Source of the DNA: UBA8522 sp049287565
Lineage (GTDB): Bacteria > Acidobacteriota > Aminicenantia > Aminicenantales > UBA8522
Direction of reading: 5' to 3'
DNA: 40,898 bases
Assembly: GCA_049287565.1 (NCBI GenBank)
Contig: JBAQGA010000211.1
Coordinates: 1-40,898 of the forward strand
The number at the start of each line of letters is the position of its first letter. The first letter of the stretch is position 1. A program made the translations under genes and the position numbers. This document shows positions 17,295 to 27,100 of this stretch, in pieces. A model generated the notes under the pieces. It did not search any database. It had not been told where the DNA came from and saw only the letters and a list, made by a program, of their open reading frames with translations.

Positions 17295-17630
17295 ATGAGA
17301 CAAAAGAGCATTACGCTTCGTCTTCCTAAAGAGGAATATGTGGCGTTCACCACGATTTGCAACGAAAAGGGCTATAGCAAAACCGGTAAAATCAGGGAGT
17401 TTATCAGGAATATGGTCAAAAAGGAGATTGACGAAGTCGAGCTGAGCGCCGTCGAATGGGAGAAAGTCCGAGAGGGAATCCGGGAGATCGAACGAGGCGA
17501 CTTTGTCACGTTCGAGGAGATGAAGCGTGAGTTCGCCCGGAGAAGGTTGGCGCATAAGCAAAATCGCGAACGAGGCGCGGCGGGCCATCGAAGCGCTCGA
17601 CCTGGAAACGCACGAAAGAATCTTGGCTGA
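17295..17630 (+). CDS. Antitoxin of a RelE/ParE-type pair
   Basis: A 111-residue protein starting MRQKSITLRLPKEEYVAF, a beta strand followed by helices as in ribbon-helix-helix DNA-binding antitoxins. The central part (IREFIRNMVKKEIDEVELSAVEWEKVREGIREIERGDFVTFEEMKREF) is the helical, acidic toxin-binding segment typical of RelB-like antitoxins. The last 35 residues (basic, low complexity) are encoded where the toxin frame already runs, and may be an unconserved tail. GAGGA lies five bases upstream of ATG 17295. Expected role: neutralise the downstream RelE-like toxin and repress the promoter at 17233-17261. Confidence 0.7.
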   Translation: MRQKSITLRLPKEEYVAFTTICNEKGYSKTGKIREFIRNMVKKEIDEVELSAVEWEKVREGIREIERGDFVTFEEMKREFARRRLAHKQNRERGAAGHRSARPGNARKNLG

Positions 17631-17820
17631 GTTTGAAGGCCTTCAAAGGAACCCTTTTTCAGGGAACGTCAGGAAAATCCAAGGCAAAAAAGATATTTTC
17701 CGGCTGAGGTTTGGCAGTTTCAGAATCTATTTCCGGATCGTTTCTTCATTGCGTTGCCTCGAGATTTTGTTGTTTGATCAAAGGGGGGCGATCAAAAACA
17801 AAACTCTCGAAAGGCTCTAG
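17527..17820 (+). CDS. RelE/ParE-superfamily toxin
   Basis: A 97-residue protein with the RelE/ParE fold pattern: WRISKIANEARRAIEALDLETHERILAEF, NPFSGNVRKIQGKKDIFRLRFGSFRIYFRI and C-terminal LEILLFDQRGAIKNKT. Members cleave mRNA on the ribosome (RelE) or poison gyrase (ParE); sequence alone does not decide. The start is GTG at 17527 with GAGGAG seven bases upstream, and no later start codon precedes the conserved part. It therefore overlaps the antitoxin gene by 104 bases, much longer than the usual few bases. Confidence 0.8.
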   Translation: MSSPGEGWRISKIANEARRAIEALDLETHERILAEFEGLQRNPFSGNVRKIQGKKDIFRLRFGSFRIYFRIVSSLRCLEILLFDQRGAIKNKTLERL

Positions 17821-17913
17821 TTACCCCTTCTTTTCTTTTTAGGACATGAAGGGAGTTGATCAAGCCATTAAGATCAGTCTGGCCCTGGGTTGAGTTTTTT
17901 CCTCTCCCATTCA

Positions 17914-20900
17914 TTACTCATCGGCCTCGATCTCCTTGATTTTGATAGCCAGCCGCTTCGGGGAGATCGGGAAGGCGGTCCTAAGTTCCGGCGCGAATAG
18001 CGACACCTTGAACTCCTCGACCATCCAGCGGTATTCGTCGATAAGTTTCTTTTTCTCCGGTGAAGTTTCCGGCGCCTTTTGCCTTGAGGGGTCCTTCTCG
18101 GCGAGGTCATTGCATTCGAGTCTTCGAAGGACATCGACAAACGGCCGCACCTGTTCGGCCTTTTTCCGGTCTTTCTCAAAGTCAACCTTCCCCCGGCCCA
18201 GGCGCATCCGGAGCGCCTCCAGGTAACGCGGGATATGAACAAGTCGTTCAAGGGAATAGACGTCTAGGAAGTTTTTGGGGACGAGAGCCTCGAGTTCTGC
18301 CTTGACCTCCCGGCAAAGCGCGGCCGCGGCGCGGCTCGATCCGGCAGCATGCTCGGCCTCCTGGATCGCCCGCCGCGTCTCCTGGTAGGCATCGAAGATC
18401 TTGAATAGCGTCTCCCGCAGGGCGTGGCTCTTTTCGAATAGAGACCGCATCACCGTTTCCCCATAGGCTTCGAATTCCTCCCGGCTGCGAATGTTCTTCC
18501 GCAAGATCTCCCGCTTGATGTTTTCTATCATTCCCTTTTCAACGGCTGTCTTACCGCCGAAATAAAGCGCCGTCTTCCCGTATTCCTCGAAGACCACAAG
18601 ATACCGGCGCAGGAATTCCACGTCCTTGGCGAACTTGGCTGCCAGGAGAGCTTCAACGCCCTTGACGTGCGAAGCGAGCGCTTCTTCCTCCGTCTTGAAA
18701 AGCCGGATGTTGACGCCCGTTTCTCCGGGTTCCAGGCCCGGGTAGGCTGTCATGAACATCCCTACGGGGACGCTCTCCGGGAGAGGACCGAAATCCCAGG
18801 ACTCCCGACCCTCCTTCTGCCACGTGGCGCGAGCTGTTTTCCAATCGGCCGACTGCTCCGGGACAAACGGAACGGCGCCGGCCCGCCGCAGCACCTCGAT
18901 ATTTCGGCTGGCGGCCAGCTCACGGCCTTCCGGGTCGACGACGGCCACCCGCATCTTCAGGTGGCCGGGGATATCGGCGCTCGCCCAGCGCGAGGCGGGG
19001 ATGTCCGCCTGGAACCTTCTCTTCACGAACTTGGCCAGCGTTTCGTAGAGCGACGGGTCGGTGAGGCGCATTTCGCGGGCGATCGTCTCGGCCGTCTCGG
19101 CAAAAGGCATCAGCTGTTTCCGGTCGGACTTGGGGAGACCTTTGATCAAGGCAGCGATCTTCTCCTTGAATTGTCCGGGTATCCCCCACTCTAAGGCTTC
19201 TGAGGGGATAGCGGCAATCTGGCCGAAGGGGATCCGCAGAGTGGCCCCGTCGTCCTCGACGCCGGGAGAGAATTTGTAGGAGACCGCAAAGCGCTTTTCG
19301 CCCAGTGAAAACTCGTCCGGGAAACCCTGGAGCTCGGCGATGTCGGGGGAGATGAGGACGAGATCTTTCTCACTCATTCTCAAGAAACCGTCGCCACCCG
19401 CCCCGCGGATTCTCTTCTCCAGGCCGTGAAGGTCGTACACACCGGCCAAGCGACGGGAGTAAAAATCGGCGATGGCCGTCTCGTGCACCATGATGTCGCG
19501 CCGGCGGAGCTTCTCCTCCATCTCCAGAATCTTTTTCTGGAGGTCCAGGTTATGCCGGAGGAAGGGCGGCGGCTCCTTGACCTCACCTTCGACCAGGGCT
19601 TCGTTGACGAAGATCTTGTGGGCTTCCTCGGGATTTTTCGGTCCGTAAGCCACATCGCGGTCGGTGAGGACTTCCAGCCCGAAGAGCGAAACGCGTTCCT
19701 TGGCCCGGACTTCGCCCCGCTCCCTATCCCAGCGCGGCTCGGAATAAGAATACCGGCAGAGGTCTCCGCCCGATTCTTCCAGCCAGGATGGGTCGATCCT
19801 GGCCGCCATCCGGGCAAAGAGGCGCGAAGTCCGGACCACCTCCGCGGCCACGATCCACGGCCGTGACTTGCCGAACAGGGTCGAGCCCGGAAAGATCATA
19901 ACCTCGCGTCCCTTGGCGGCTTGATACATGTTCTTTTCTTTGTGGACGGCGATGTTGGAGAGAAACCCGCTCAGGATGGAGCGATGGGTGCCGGCGTAAA
20001 GCGCCGGTGTCATCTCTTTTTTCTCCGCTCGTCCGGGGGCGATTCCCTGCTCCTTCAGAATGGACAGGATCTGGTCGTGGACGAACCCCCATTCCCGCAT
20101 CCGGGCGTAAGAAAGAAAATGCTGCTCGCAGTATTTTCTCTGTTTGCTCTTTGAGGTCAGGTTTTCGGCCGGGCTGTGGAAACGGTCCCAGATATTAAGG
20201 AGCGTCAGGAAGTCGGAATCCGGATGGGCGAAGGCCGCCTGCGCTTGGTCAGCTAGGCCGGCTTTGTCCGGCGGCCTCTCCCGGGGGTCGCGGATGCTCA
20301 GGGCCGAGGCGACGACGGCCACCTCCCGCAGACATCCCTCCTTTTCCGCTTCGATGAGCATGCGGGAAATGCGCGGGTCGAGCGGCATCGGGGCCATCCG
20401 CAGGCCCAACGGTGTGAGCTCGTAATCGCGGCCGTTCTTGCTTATGGCGCCGAGCTCGAGAAGCGTTTCGTAGCCGTCCTTGATGTTTCGGGGATGAGGC
20501 CGGTCGACGAAAGGAAACTGCGCCGGGTCGCCCAGGTTCAGGTAGACCATCCTCAGGATGACCTCGGCCAAGTTGGAGCGGAGGATCTCGGGAGCTGTAT
20601 ACTCGGGCCGCGCCGCATAGTCCTCCTCGGAGTAAAGCCGGACACAGAGCCCTTCCTGGACGCGGCCGCAGCGGCCCTTGCGCTGGTCGGCGCTGGCCTG
20701 AGAGACCGGGCTTATGGGCAGGCTGTTTATCCGGGTACCCGGCTGATACTGGGAGATACGGGCCAGGCCGGTGTCGATGACATACCTTATGCCCGGTATG
20801 GTCAGTGATGTCTCGGCGACGTTTGTGGCGACGACGATCTTCGGCCCCGACACCGAATAGACGCGGCCCTGCTGGGCGGCCGGAAGCCGGGCGTAGAGGG

Positions 20901-22023
20901 GGAGGCCCGTCGTAGCGGCATAATGCTTTCCCTCCAGCTTATCGCAGGTCTCGAGAATGTCCTGCTCGGTCGGCATGAAAACGAGGATGTCGCCCGCCTG
21001 CCTTCGGGATTTGAGCCGTTCGACGGCCCGGACGGCCATGTCAACGTAGTCCGATTCGTCGGTATCCTTGGAGAAAGATTCCGGCGGCATGTACTCGAGT
21101 TCCACGGGGTACAGCCGTCCGCCGACATGGATGACCGGGGCGCCGCCGAAAGCCTCGGAAAATTTCTCGGTGTCGAGTGTGGCTGAGGTGATGACAACCT
21201 TGAGCTCGGGGCGCACGTCCAGCAGGCTTCGGACGATCCCCAGCAGGAAATCGATGTTCAGGCTCCGCTCGTGGGCCTCGTCGATGATGAGGGTGTCGTA
21301 TTCGGCGAGGCGCCGGTCGGATTGGGTTTCGGCCAGGAGCATTCCGTCGGTCATGATCTTGATGTAGCCTTCGCGGGCCGCCCTGTCCTGGAAGCGGATC
21401 TTGTACCCGACCGAGCGGCCGAGCGTCTCACCGAGCTCCTCGGCGATGCGGTGGGCGATGGTGATGGCGGCGATCCGGCGCGGCTGGGTACAGCCGATTT
21501 TGCCGGCGATGCCGCGGCCGGCCTGGAGGCACATCTTGGGGATCTGGGTGCTTTTGCCGCAGCCGGTCTCGCCCGAGATAATGACCACCGGATGGTGCCG
21601 GATGGCCCGGACGATTTCGTGTCGCTTAGCGGTGATCGGGAGGGCGGGGGGATAATGGACGGCGGGCCGGCGGCGATGGCGTTGCTCTCGCTCTGAAACC
21701 GACTGCTCCAGGCGTTTTTCCAGGGAGGCGAGCTCCTTGACCAGGCTCTTTGTCGCGGCGGCATCGAACGAAATCCGACTTCTCCGATCGCCATCATTGG
21801 TTTTGGCGAACCGGGGAAGCTCGTATTTTTCGTCCAGCCGGCGGAGTCTCCGGGCCGCCGCTGCCCGGTCCCGCAGCATCGCCCTGGGCAGGAGGGCGCG
21901 GATGCCCCTGACAAGTTGGGCGATTGGGGCTGGCTCTCCCGTTGTTAACGACATCGATTTTTTAGGCTTTGATATTTCACGCTCCATTTTATTATAATTG
22001 GCCCAATCTTTCATCGACTCCAT
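17914..22023 (-). CDS. hrpA: ATP-dependent RNA helicase HrpA
   Basis: A 1369-residue DEAH/RHA helicase close in length to E. coli HrpA (about 1300). Motifs: Walker A GETGCGKST (151-159), TQPRRIAA (179-186), DEAH (248-251), TSATLD, TNVAETSLTIPGI and QRKGRCGRV. The C-terminal half carries the ratchet/OB-like region and the DUF3418 segment characteristic of HrpA (PFGQIAAIPSEALEWGIPGQF onward), so it is not the shorter HrpB. HrpA acts in the cytoplasm on structured mRNA and stalled or collided ribosomes. Three nearby ATGs could start it; the second (22012-22014) has GGAG just upstream. It is transcribed away from the small membrane protein at 22081. Confidence 0.93.
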   Translation of the reverse strand: MESMKDWANYNKMEREISKPKKSMSLTTGEPAPIAQLVRGIRALLPRAMLRDRAAAARRLRRLDEKYELPRFAKTNDGDRRSRISFDAAATKSLVKELASLEKRLEQSVSEREQRHRRRPAVHYPPALPITAKRHEIVRAIRHHPVVIISGETGCGKSTQIPKMCLQAGRGIAGKIGCTQPRRIAAITIAHRIAEELGETLGRSVGYKIRFQDRAAREGYIKIMTDGMLLAETQSDRRLAEYDTLIIDEAHERSLNIDFLLGIVRSLLDVRPELKVVITSATLDTEKFSEAFGGAPVIHVGGRLYPVELEYMPPESFSKDTDESDYVDMAVRAVERLKSRRQAGDILVFMPTEQDILETCDKLEGKHYAATTGLPLYARLPAAQQGRVYSVSGPKIVVATNVAETSLTIPGIRYVIDTGLARISQYQPGTRINSLPISPVSQASADQRKGRCGRVQEGLCVRLYSEEDYAARPEYTAPEILRSNLAEVILRMVYLNLGDPAQFPFVDRPHPRNIKDGYETLLELGAISKNGRDYELTPLGLRMAPMPLDPRISRMLIEAEKEGCLREVAVVASALSIRDPRERPPDKAGLADQAQAAFAHPDSDFLTLLNIWDRFHSPAENLTSKSKQRKYCEQHFLSYARMREWGFVHDQILSILKEQGIAPGRAEKKEMTPALYAGTHRSILSGFLSNIAVHKEKNMYQAAKGREVMIFPGSTLFGKSRPWIVAAEVVRTSRLFARMAARIDPSWLEESGGDLCRYSYSEPRWDRERGEVRAKERVSLFGLEVLTDRDVAYGPKNPEEAHKIFVNEALVEGEVKEPPPFLRHNLDLQKKILEMEEKLRRRDIMVHETAIADFYSRRLAGVYDLHGLEKRIRGAGGDGFLRMSEKDLVLISPDIAELQGFPDEFSLGEKRFAVSYKFSPGVEDDGATLRIPFGQIAAIPSEALEWGIPGQFKEKIAALIKGLPKSDRKQLMPFAETAETIAREMRLTDPSLYETLAKFVKRRFQADIPASRWASADIPGHLKMRVAVVDPEGRELAASRNIEVLRRAGAVPFVPEQSADWKTARATWQKEGRESWDFGPLPESVPVGMFMTAYPGLEPGETGVNIRLFKTEEEALASHVKGVEALLAAKFAKDVEFLRRYLVVFEEYGKTALYFGGKTAVEKGMIENIKREILRKNIRSREEFEAYGETVMRSLFEKSHALRETLFKIFDAYQETRRAIQEAEHAAGSSRAAAALCREVKAELEALVPKNFLDVYSLERLVHIPRYLEALRMRLGRGKVDFEKDRKKAEQVRPFVDVLRRLECNDLAEKDPSRQKAPETSPEKKKLIDEYRWMVEEFKVSLFAPELRTAFPISPKRLAIKIKEIEADE

Positions 22024-22080
22024 ATCGAGGCGACGATCCGCTCAAAAAAGCGGTTATTCTGTGAACATGGAGGTATGAAC

Positions 22081-22485
22081 ATGGAAGGAGAGGTTTCTAT
22101 TCGCCGGGGCTGGCTCAAGGCCATGTATGTTTACACCCTTGTTGTATCCGGCAGCGTCGGACTGGGGATGATCCTGCTTCCCAACACATCGCAATCTATT
22201 TTGCGTTTGCCCCCTCAAGACCCGGTCATGCTCGGACTAGGAGGGAGCCTGTTCTTGGCTCTCGGGCTTGTCTCTATCCTTGGACTTCGCTCGCCGTTGA
22301 AGTTCACGCCCGTTTTATTGCTGGAACTGGTTTATAAGCCGGTCTGGCTGGTCGCTATCGCCTTGCCGCTTTTCCTGAAAGGTCAGTTTCCCTTTTACGT
22401 CGTTTTTATCTCGGCCGTCTTTATTACTTTTATCATCGGAAACCTGATCGCCGTTCCGTTTTCTTACCTATTCACAAAAGAGTGA
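22081..22485 (+). CDS. Small four-helix membrane protein
   Basis: A 134-residue protein with four predicted transmembrane helices (around 13-33, 47-67, 76-96 and 103-127) and few charged residues. GGAGGT lies six bases before ATG 22081; an ATG at 22075 would leave no room for a ribosome site. No family is recognised beyond a general hypothetical integral membrane protein. It is divergent from hrpA with about 57 bases between, and no partner gene follows closely. Confidence 0.65.
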   Translation: MEGEVSIRRGWLKAMYVYTLVVSGSVGLGMILLPNTSQSILRLPPQDPVMLGLGGSLFLALGLVSILGLRSPLKFTPVLLLELVYKPVWLVAIALPLFLKGQFPFYVVFISAVFITFIIGNLIAVPFSYLFTKE

Positions 22486-22517
22486 GGGCAATATCAATCC
22501 CCGTTTCTTTCGCTAAT

Positions 22518-22590
22518 GGAGGTTTTCGATCTTTCTCCTCCCCCCTGGTGGGGGAGGATAGAGGAGAGGGGGATTTTCTAAGAAACCTCC
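22518..22590. repeat. REP-like nested palindrome
   Basis: An inner hairpin of nine base pairs (TCCTCCCCC 22536-22544, GGGGGAGGA 22550-22558) sits inside an outer eight-base inverted repeat (GGAGGTTT 22518-22525, AAACCTCC 22583-22590). The inner arm is followed by the purine-rich copy TAGAGGAGAGGGGG. Such elements are usually present in many intergenic copies per genome; only one copy is visible here. The rest of 22486-22746 shows nothing else recognisable. Confidence 0.5.
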
Positions 22591-22746
22591 TCCAAACCTG
22601 CGGCGACCCGCTTTCCTTATCCGGAGCGGGTTGAGACGAGAGGAGGCGATAAGGCCTATTTGAAATATGGATACAACTTTTTCAGGACAATACTCGTCGA
22701 TTAAGTGAAAGCATTGATATCCATCATTCCAAGGAGGCTTCAGGTA

Positions 22747-23892
22747 ATGAAAGTCAGGCGGATATTTTTCAATATTTTTGCCTTTCTGTTCTGTGTTTTC
22801 CTCCTTTGCCCCGCCCAATCCGTCCAAGTCCGCCCGGCGTCTGAGATTCTGCGCTCTTATGTCGGGGATTTCCGTAACGACCCGGCCGCGGCGGCTCGGC
22901 CGCAAGCGGGTTCGAATCTGGACATTCGCCTCGTGACCGATGAGGCCGACGCCGTGCTATCGATTCATTGGAAAATGAAGGCCGGAGAGCCCGTGGAGGC
23001 GGAGGATTGGGAGCGCCTTTTTTCGACCGAAGGCTATGTCCGGCTGAAGAAACGCGAGTCTGGAGTGAAGCGGGCTTTTGAGGACGCGGAGTTCCGGGAA
23101 TTTGTCCTCTCTTCAGAACTCCTGGCAAGAACGGATGCGCTCGCGGATACGCTCACCCGCTGGAAACAAGCTGACTTGCGAGCGGCGGCGGAGCGGGCGC
23201 TGGCCTATCTTCCTTCCGAGACAGCCATCCGGGCGAAGGTCTATCCTGTCATCAAGCCGAAGACGAACAGTTTCGTTTTTGAGCTCCAAACCGACCCCGC
23301 GATCTTTCTCTATCTGAATCCCGAGATGAACGAGGCTCAATTCGAGAATACCGTGGCCCACGAACTCCATCACATCGGCCTCGCGGCCGCCTGCCTTCCG
23401 GCCTATGAAACCCCAAAATTCAAGGACAAGGCGGCGGAGGTGCGCACGGTTCTGGAATGGATCGGGGCGTTCGGCGAGGGTGTGGCGATGCTGGCCGCCG
23501 CCGGAGGACCCGATATCCACCCGCATGCGACCAGCCCGGACGCCGAACGGGAGCGCTGGGACAAAGACATGGCTAATTTCAATGCCGACCTGAGGAAAGT
23601 GGAGAGTTTTTTCCTGGATGTCCTCGACGGCCGGCTAAAGGGAAAGGAGGCCATCAGGGAGGTGGCCGCCTCCTTTTTCGGTATTCAGGGACCCTGGTAC
23701 ACCGTCGGCTGGAAGATGGTGGTCGTGATCGAAAAGACCTTCGGAAAGGCCAGGCTCATCGACTGTCTTTGCGACCCCGCGGCTTTTCTTGCCGTATACA
23801 ATGAGGCCGCGGCCAAGCACAACGCCCGGACCGGCGAGTCGTTCGCCCTCTGGTCCCCGAAACTCCTCAATAGGCTGGCGATGTTGCCGTAA
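22747..23892 (+). CDS. DUF5700 putative zinc metallopeptidase (exported)
   Basis: A 381-residue exported protein (signal peptide MKVRRIFFNIFAFLFCVFLLCPAQS). It contains an HExxH zinc motif in VAHELHHIGLAAACL (about residue 210), and downstream WIGAFGEGVAMLAAAGG holds a candidate glutamate ligand. The overall pattern fits DUF5700, annotated as putative Zn-dependent proteases. AAGGAGG stands ten bases before ATG 22747. The frame could start earlier at 22705, but that would put extra residues before the signal peptide. Substrate and role are unknown. It stands alone, upstream of the accessory region. Confidence 0.72.
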   Translation: MKVRRIFFNIFAFLFCVFLLCPAQSVQVRPASEILRSYVGDFRNDPAAAARPQAGSNLDIRLVTDEADAVLSIHWKMKAGEPVEAEDWERLFSTEGYVRLKKRESGVKRAFEDAEFREFVLSSELLARTDALADTLTRWKQADLRAAAERALAYLPSETAIRAKVYPVIKPKTNSFVFELQTDPAIFLYLNPEMNEAQFENTVAHELHHIGLAAACLPAYETPKFKDKAAEVRTVLEWIGAFGEGVAMLAAAGGPDIHPHATSPDAERERWDKDMANFNADLRKVESFFLDVLDGRLKGKEAIREVAASFFGIQGPWYTVGWKMVVVIEKTFGKARLIDCLCDPAAFLAVYNEAAAKHNARTGESFALWSPKLLNRLAMLP

Positions 23893-23958
23893 ATCATACG
23901 CATAGGCACCAGATTAGAGTTTTGGAAAGTACTTTGAATAACAAAGGTTAATCCGCTT

Positions 23959-24051
23959 CTACTTTGGCACATAAACGTTTTGCCGTGTGGAATAACCACA
24001 ATAGTCTTGAAGCCAGACATTAACAATGTCTTCTGCTGGATTCACGGCCAT
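23959..24051 (-). pseudogene. Truncated gene downstream of the helicase-nuclease
   Basis: An ATG at 24049-24051 with AAGGA eight bases upstream opens 30 residues beginning MAVNPAEDIVNVWLQDYCGY and ending NVYVPK before a TAG. The start resembles that of larger nuclease-associated hypothetical proteins, and the codons after the stop still read KRINLCYSK, so this looks like a gene broken by a stop and then lost. It lies 64 bases after the helicase gene on the same strand. The rest of 23893-24115 holds nothing else recognisable. Confidence 0.45.
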
Positions 24052-24115
24052 TTTTCATATCCTTGCACTAAAGAGCACATAGCACGCCTCACGATCCTTC
24101 ATAAGCCGCACCAGA

Positions 24116-27100
24116 TCAGCCGAATTTTATGGCATGAAAATAGACATCCCTGATCTGATTGGCGCAAGCGTCGGCGCTTTTTAGAATTGTCCGGCCCCAA
24201 TAGGTCAATACGACCCATCCTCGACTTTGCAGAAAATTTCTTTTCTGAGCGTCGGATTCAAGCGTTTCTCGATTTCCGTGGATGGCAAAGCCGTCGCAAT
24301 ACACCGCCAGCTTGACATCGGGCCAGGAGAAATCCGGGACGGTGACCAGCCGGCTCTGCTCGTCCTCGATTTCAAAATCCTGCTCACCAGGCGGCAGGCC
24401 TTCGATTCGTTCGAGCGCTTTCCGAAGCGGTTCTTCGATCTCGCCCTTGGGGTAACGTCGAACGGAGTCGTCAGTCCCCGCCAATCGCTTTTGCAGCATC
24501 TCGTTGATCTTTTCGAACCCGGCCCCGATTCGGCTTTCTTGAGGCTTGACCCGTTCCTGCTCAGAGAGAATCACCAATAGGTCCCTGACCGCATCTTTAT
24601 CGAAGAATGGATGCCAGCGCTGGTTGCCGTAGCGCTTCAGGCCTAAGTAACAGGCTTTCCGGCAGGAGTGACCGAACAGTCTTTCCATCGCGGCCTTCGC
24701 CACTTCCGGCAGCCTCGCCGCCAACTCTTCCAGATATCCGGCTCCTCCCGGCACCGTCTCGTAAAAAACGATCTGCTCCGAGATCGCATCCGCCGGGCTT
24801 TTCCTCACGAAGGCGGAAATTTCTCCCGCCTCGAGCTCGAGCAAATTCTGTGCGCCGGCCTGGAGCGCCTCGGCCAGCGTGACGAGCGTGGGTGAAAAAA
24901 ATGACCTGCCAATCCTGTGAGCGTCCGCCCTCGAGGGTACGTTCAAAATCAGGCAGTCTGTTTCGAACTTATAAGCAAGAACGAGAGGGGCGATTTCGCC
25001 GGCGCAGAAACGAGCGTGGTAAGCGTGCCAGTCTTCCACTAACTTTCGCTTTTTCGGATCGGACGGATTATGCGGCATATGGCGTCCGCATTCCGGGCAA
25101 AGCCAGAACCGGCTGCCGGTTCCCGTCTTGCTTTCGAGCCGTCCCCAGTTGGTGATCAGGATTTCGGCCAGATGAAGGTGCTCGACCGGAGTGAGTTGAT
25201 ACGAGAAAAGTAGGCTTTTCTCGGCGGTTTCGGCCAGGAGCGTCTCCCTCCGTTCCTGACTCTCCTTCTGGCGCGATTCCTCGTCAGAGCTGATCTTCAA
25301 GTTCTCCTCGGCTTCGAAGGCATCAACGAAAACGACGTTAGTGGCCGCCGGTAATGGGGCTTGACATCTCTGGCAACGGTTCCTTCCTGCTTCAACAACT
25401 TCGTCACATTGTTCACAGAAATGAAAGGCCTGGAGCCTGCCGCTTGCCTCAGCATCCGTCCGCCCGGCGCTCGCTGCCGGCGCTCCCGGCCCTCCCGGGA
25501 AAAGCACCCTGATGGACTTGAGCTTATGGCCATTGGCATAGACGTAATTTCCCGGCGCGAATTCCTCGATGGCGATCGCCGAAGCGCGGAAAAGCGTGGG
25601 CGTATCTACGACTCCAGGATCCAAGCTGAAAGTGTCCACCGGGAACTGGTAGGCGGGCAGAATCCCCTTGGTCGATAGATAATTCAATGTATATGCCCGC
25701 TCCGGGTCCTGGGTGATTTCAAAATATGCCCGTTTCCTGGCCGCCGCCTTCTTATCGTCCTGCCGCGGGGAGCCGATCGTCGAATATTCTCGGAATTCCC
25801 TATCGAGCTGATTCACTCTTTGCCACCAGGACTCGAACACCGACGTCAATTCATCCTTCAGGCCGCCCACAAGCGCGGCGGCATCAGATTCTTCATAACG
25901 CACTGTTCTGCCGGCGAGACGGTCATGAGCTAACAGGTTTGCTGTTTCATTGATAAGGTCATCATGGCGCTGTTCGATTTCTTGATAAAAACCCTCGAGC
26001 AATTCGGTCTTCCATCTTGTTGGATTTCGCAGGTCGTCAAGGAGATCGCCCATCCGGCCGGGAAGCTGGGATTCCAAGCGTTCGAGAATGAAGGACCGGA
26101 GATGCCGGCAAACGATCTTGGGGTTATCCAGCCGCAGCGCCGGCGGATCGAACCTTCCGGCAACGAGCCATTCCGGCCTCTCAAAAGCATGGCGATCGTG
26201 TGCGCCTCCCGCGCAAAACGTACTGGAGAACCCGATCCTAAGTCTTCTGCCCGCCCGCCCGACTCGCTGGGTGTAGTTGGCCGGCGTGGGCGGCGCATTC
26301 CTCAAGACGACGGTCAGGAGAGGCCCGATATCAACCCCCAACTCGAGCGTGGGCGTGCACACCAGGACGTCGAGCTTTCCCTCTTTGAAATCCGTCTCGC
26401 GCTTAGCTCGGTCTTCGCCCGAAATCTGGGCACTGTGTTCCGCAACGGCCAATCTTTGCGGGGTCCTTTCGAGATATGATTTTACGTAGTAGTTTTCTTC
26501 ATCGCATACCGCCGGGATAGGCCGCCCCGTTGAGCATTTCGGCGTTGGACAAGTCGGAAGATTATAAGGCCGCCAGGTCTGGCAGGCGTTGCACCTGAAC
26601 CCTTCCTCCGGCGCATAGAGACGAATCACCCGAGGGGCAATCTGCATCGGATGGAGGCCTGAGGTTCTTTCTTTTGCGGGGATGGGAAACTCCGGGACCT
26701 GGACTAATATGCCCAACTCTTCCAAAAGAGGGATGACGTTCCGCAGGAATAGCTCTGACGTCTCCCGGCTTCCGACAACCCTGGCGACGATTTTTTGCGG
26801 AGCGGTGAGCTGGCCCGCCCTGGGATTCTCCTGGATGAAGCCCATCAGCCGTTGAGCTCTGCGGATATGTTCAGGCCGATCGAGCGCAAATGCCTTTGGG
26901 TGCCGGTCCCTTTCCGCGATTCGGACGTTAAAAGGCTCGGCCTCGATCTCCCGGTACCTGCGCTTTCTGCCGGGATCGATATATTCCTGGAAGAAATCGT
27001 AGGCGACAGCGCGATTCTTCCTCATGACGTCGAGGATCGCACGAACCAGGCTGCGCGCCGTATCCACGTCTATCCGGGCGGCCTGCGCTGCGCGGACGAA

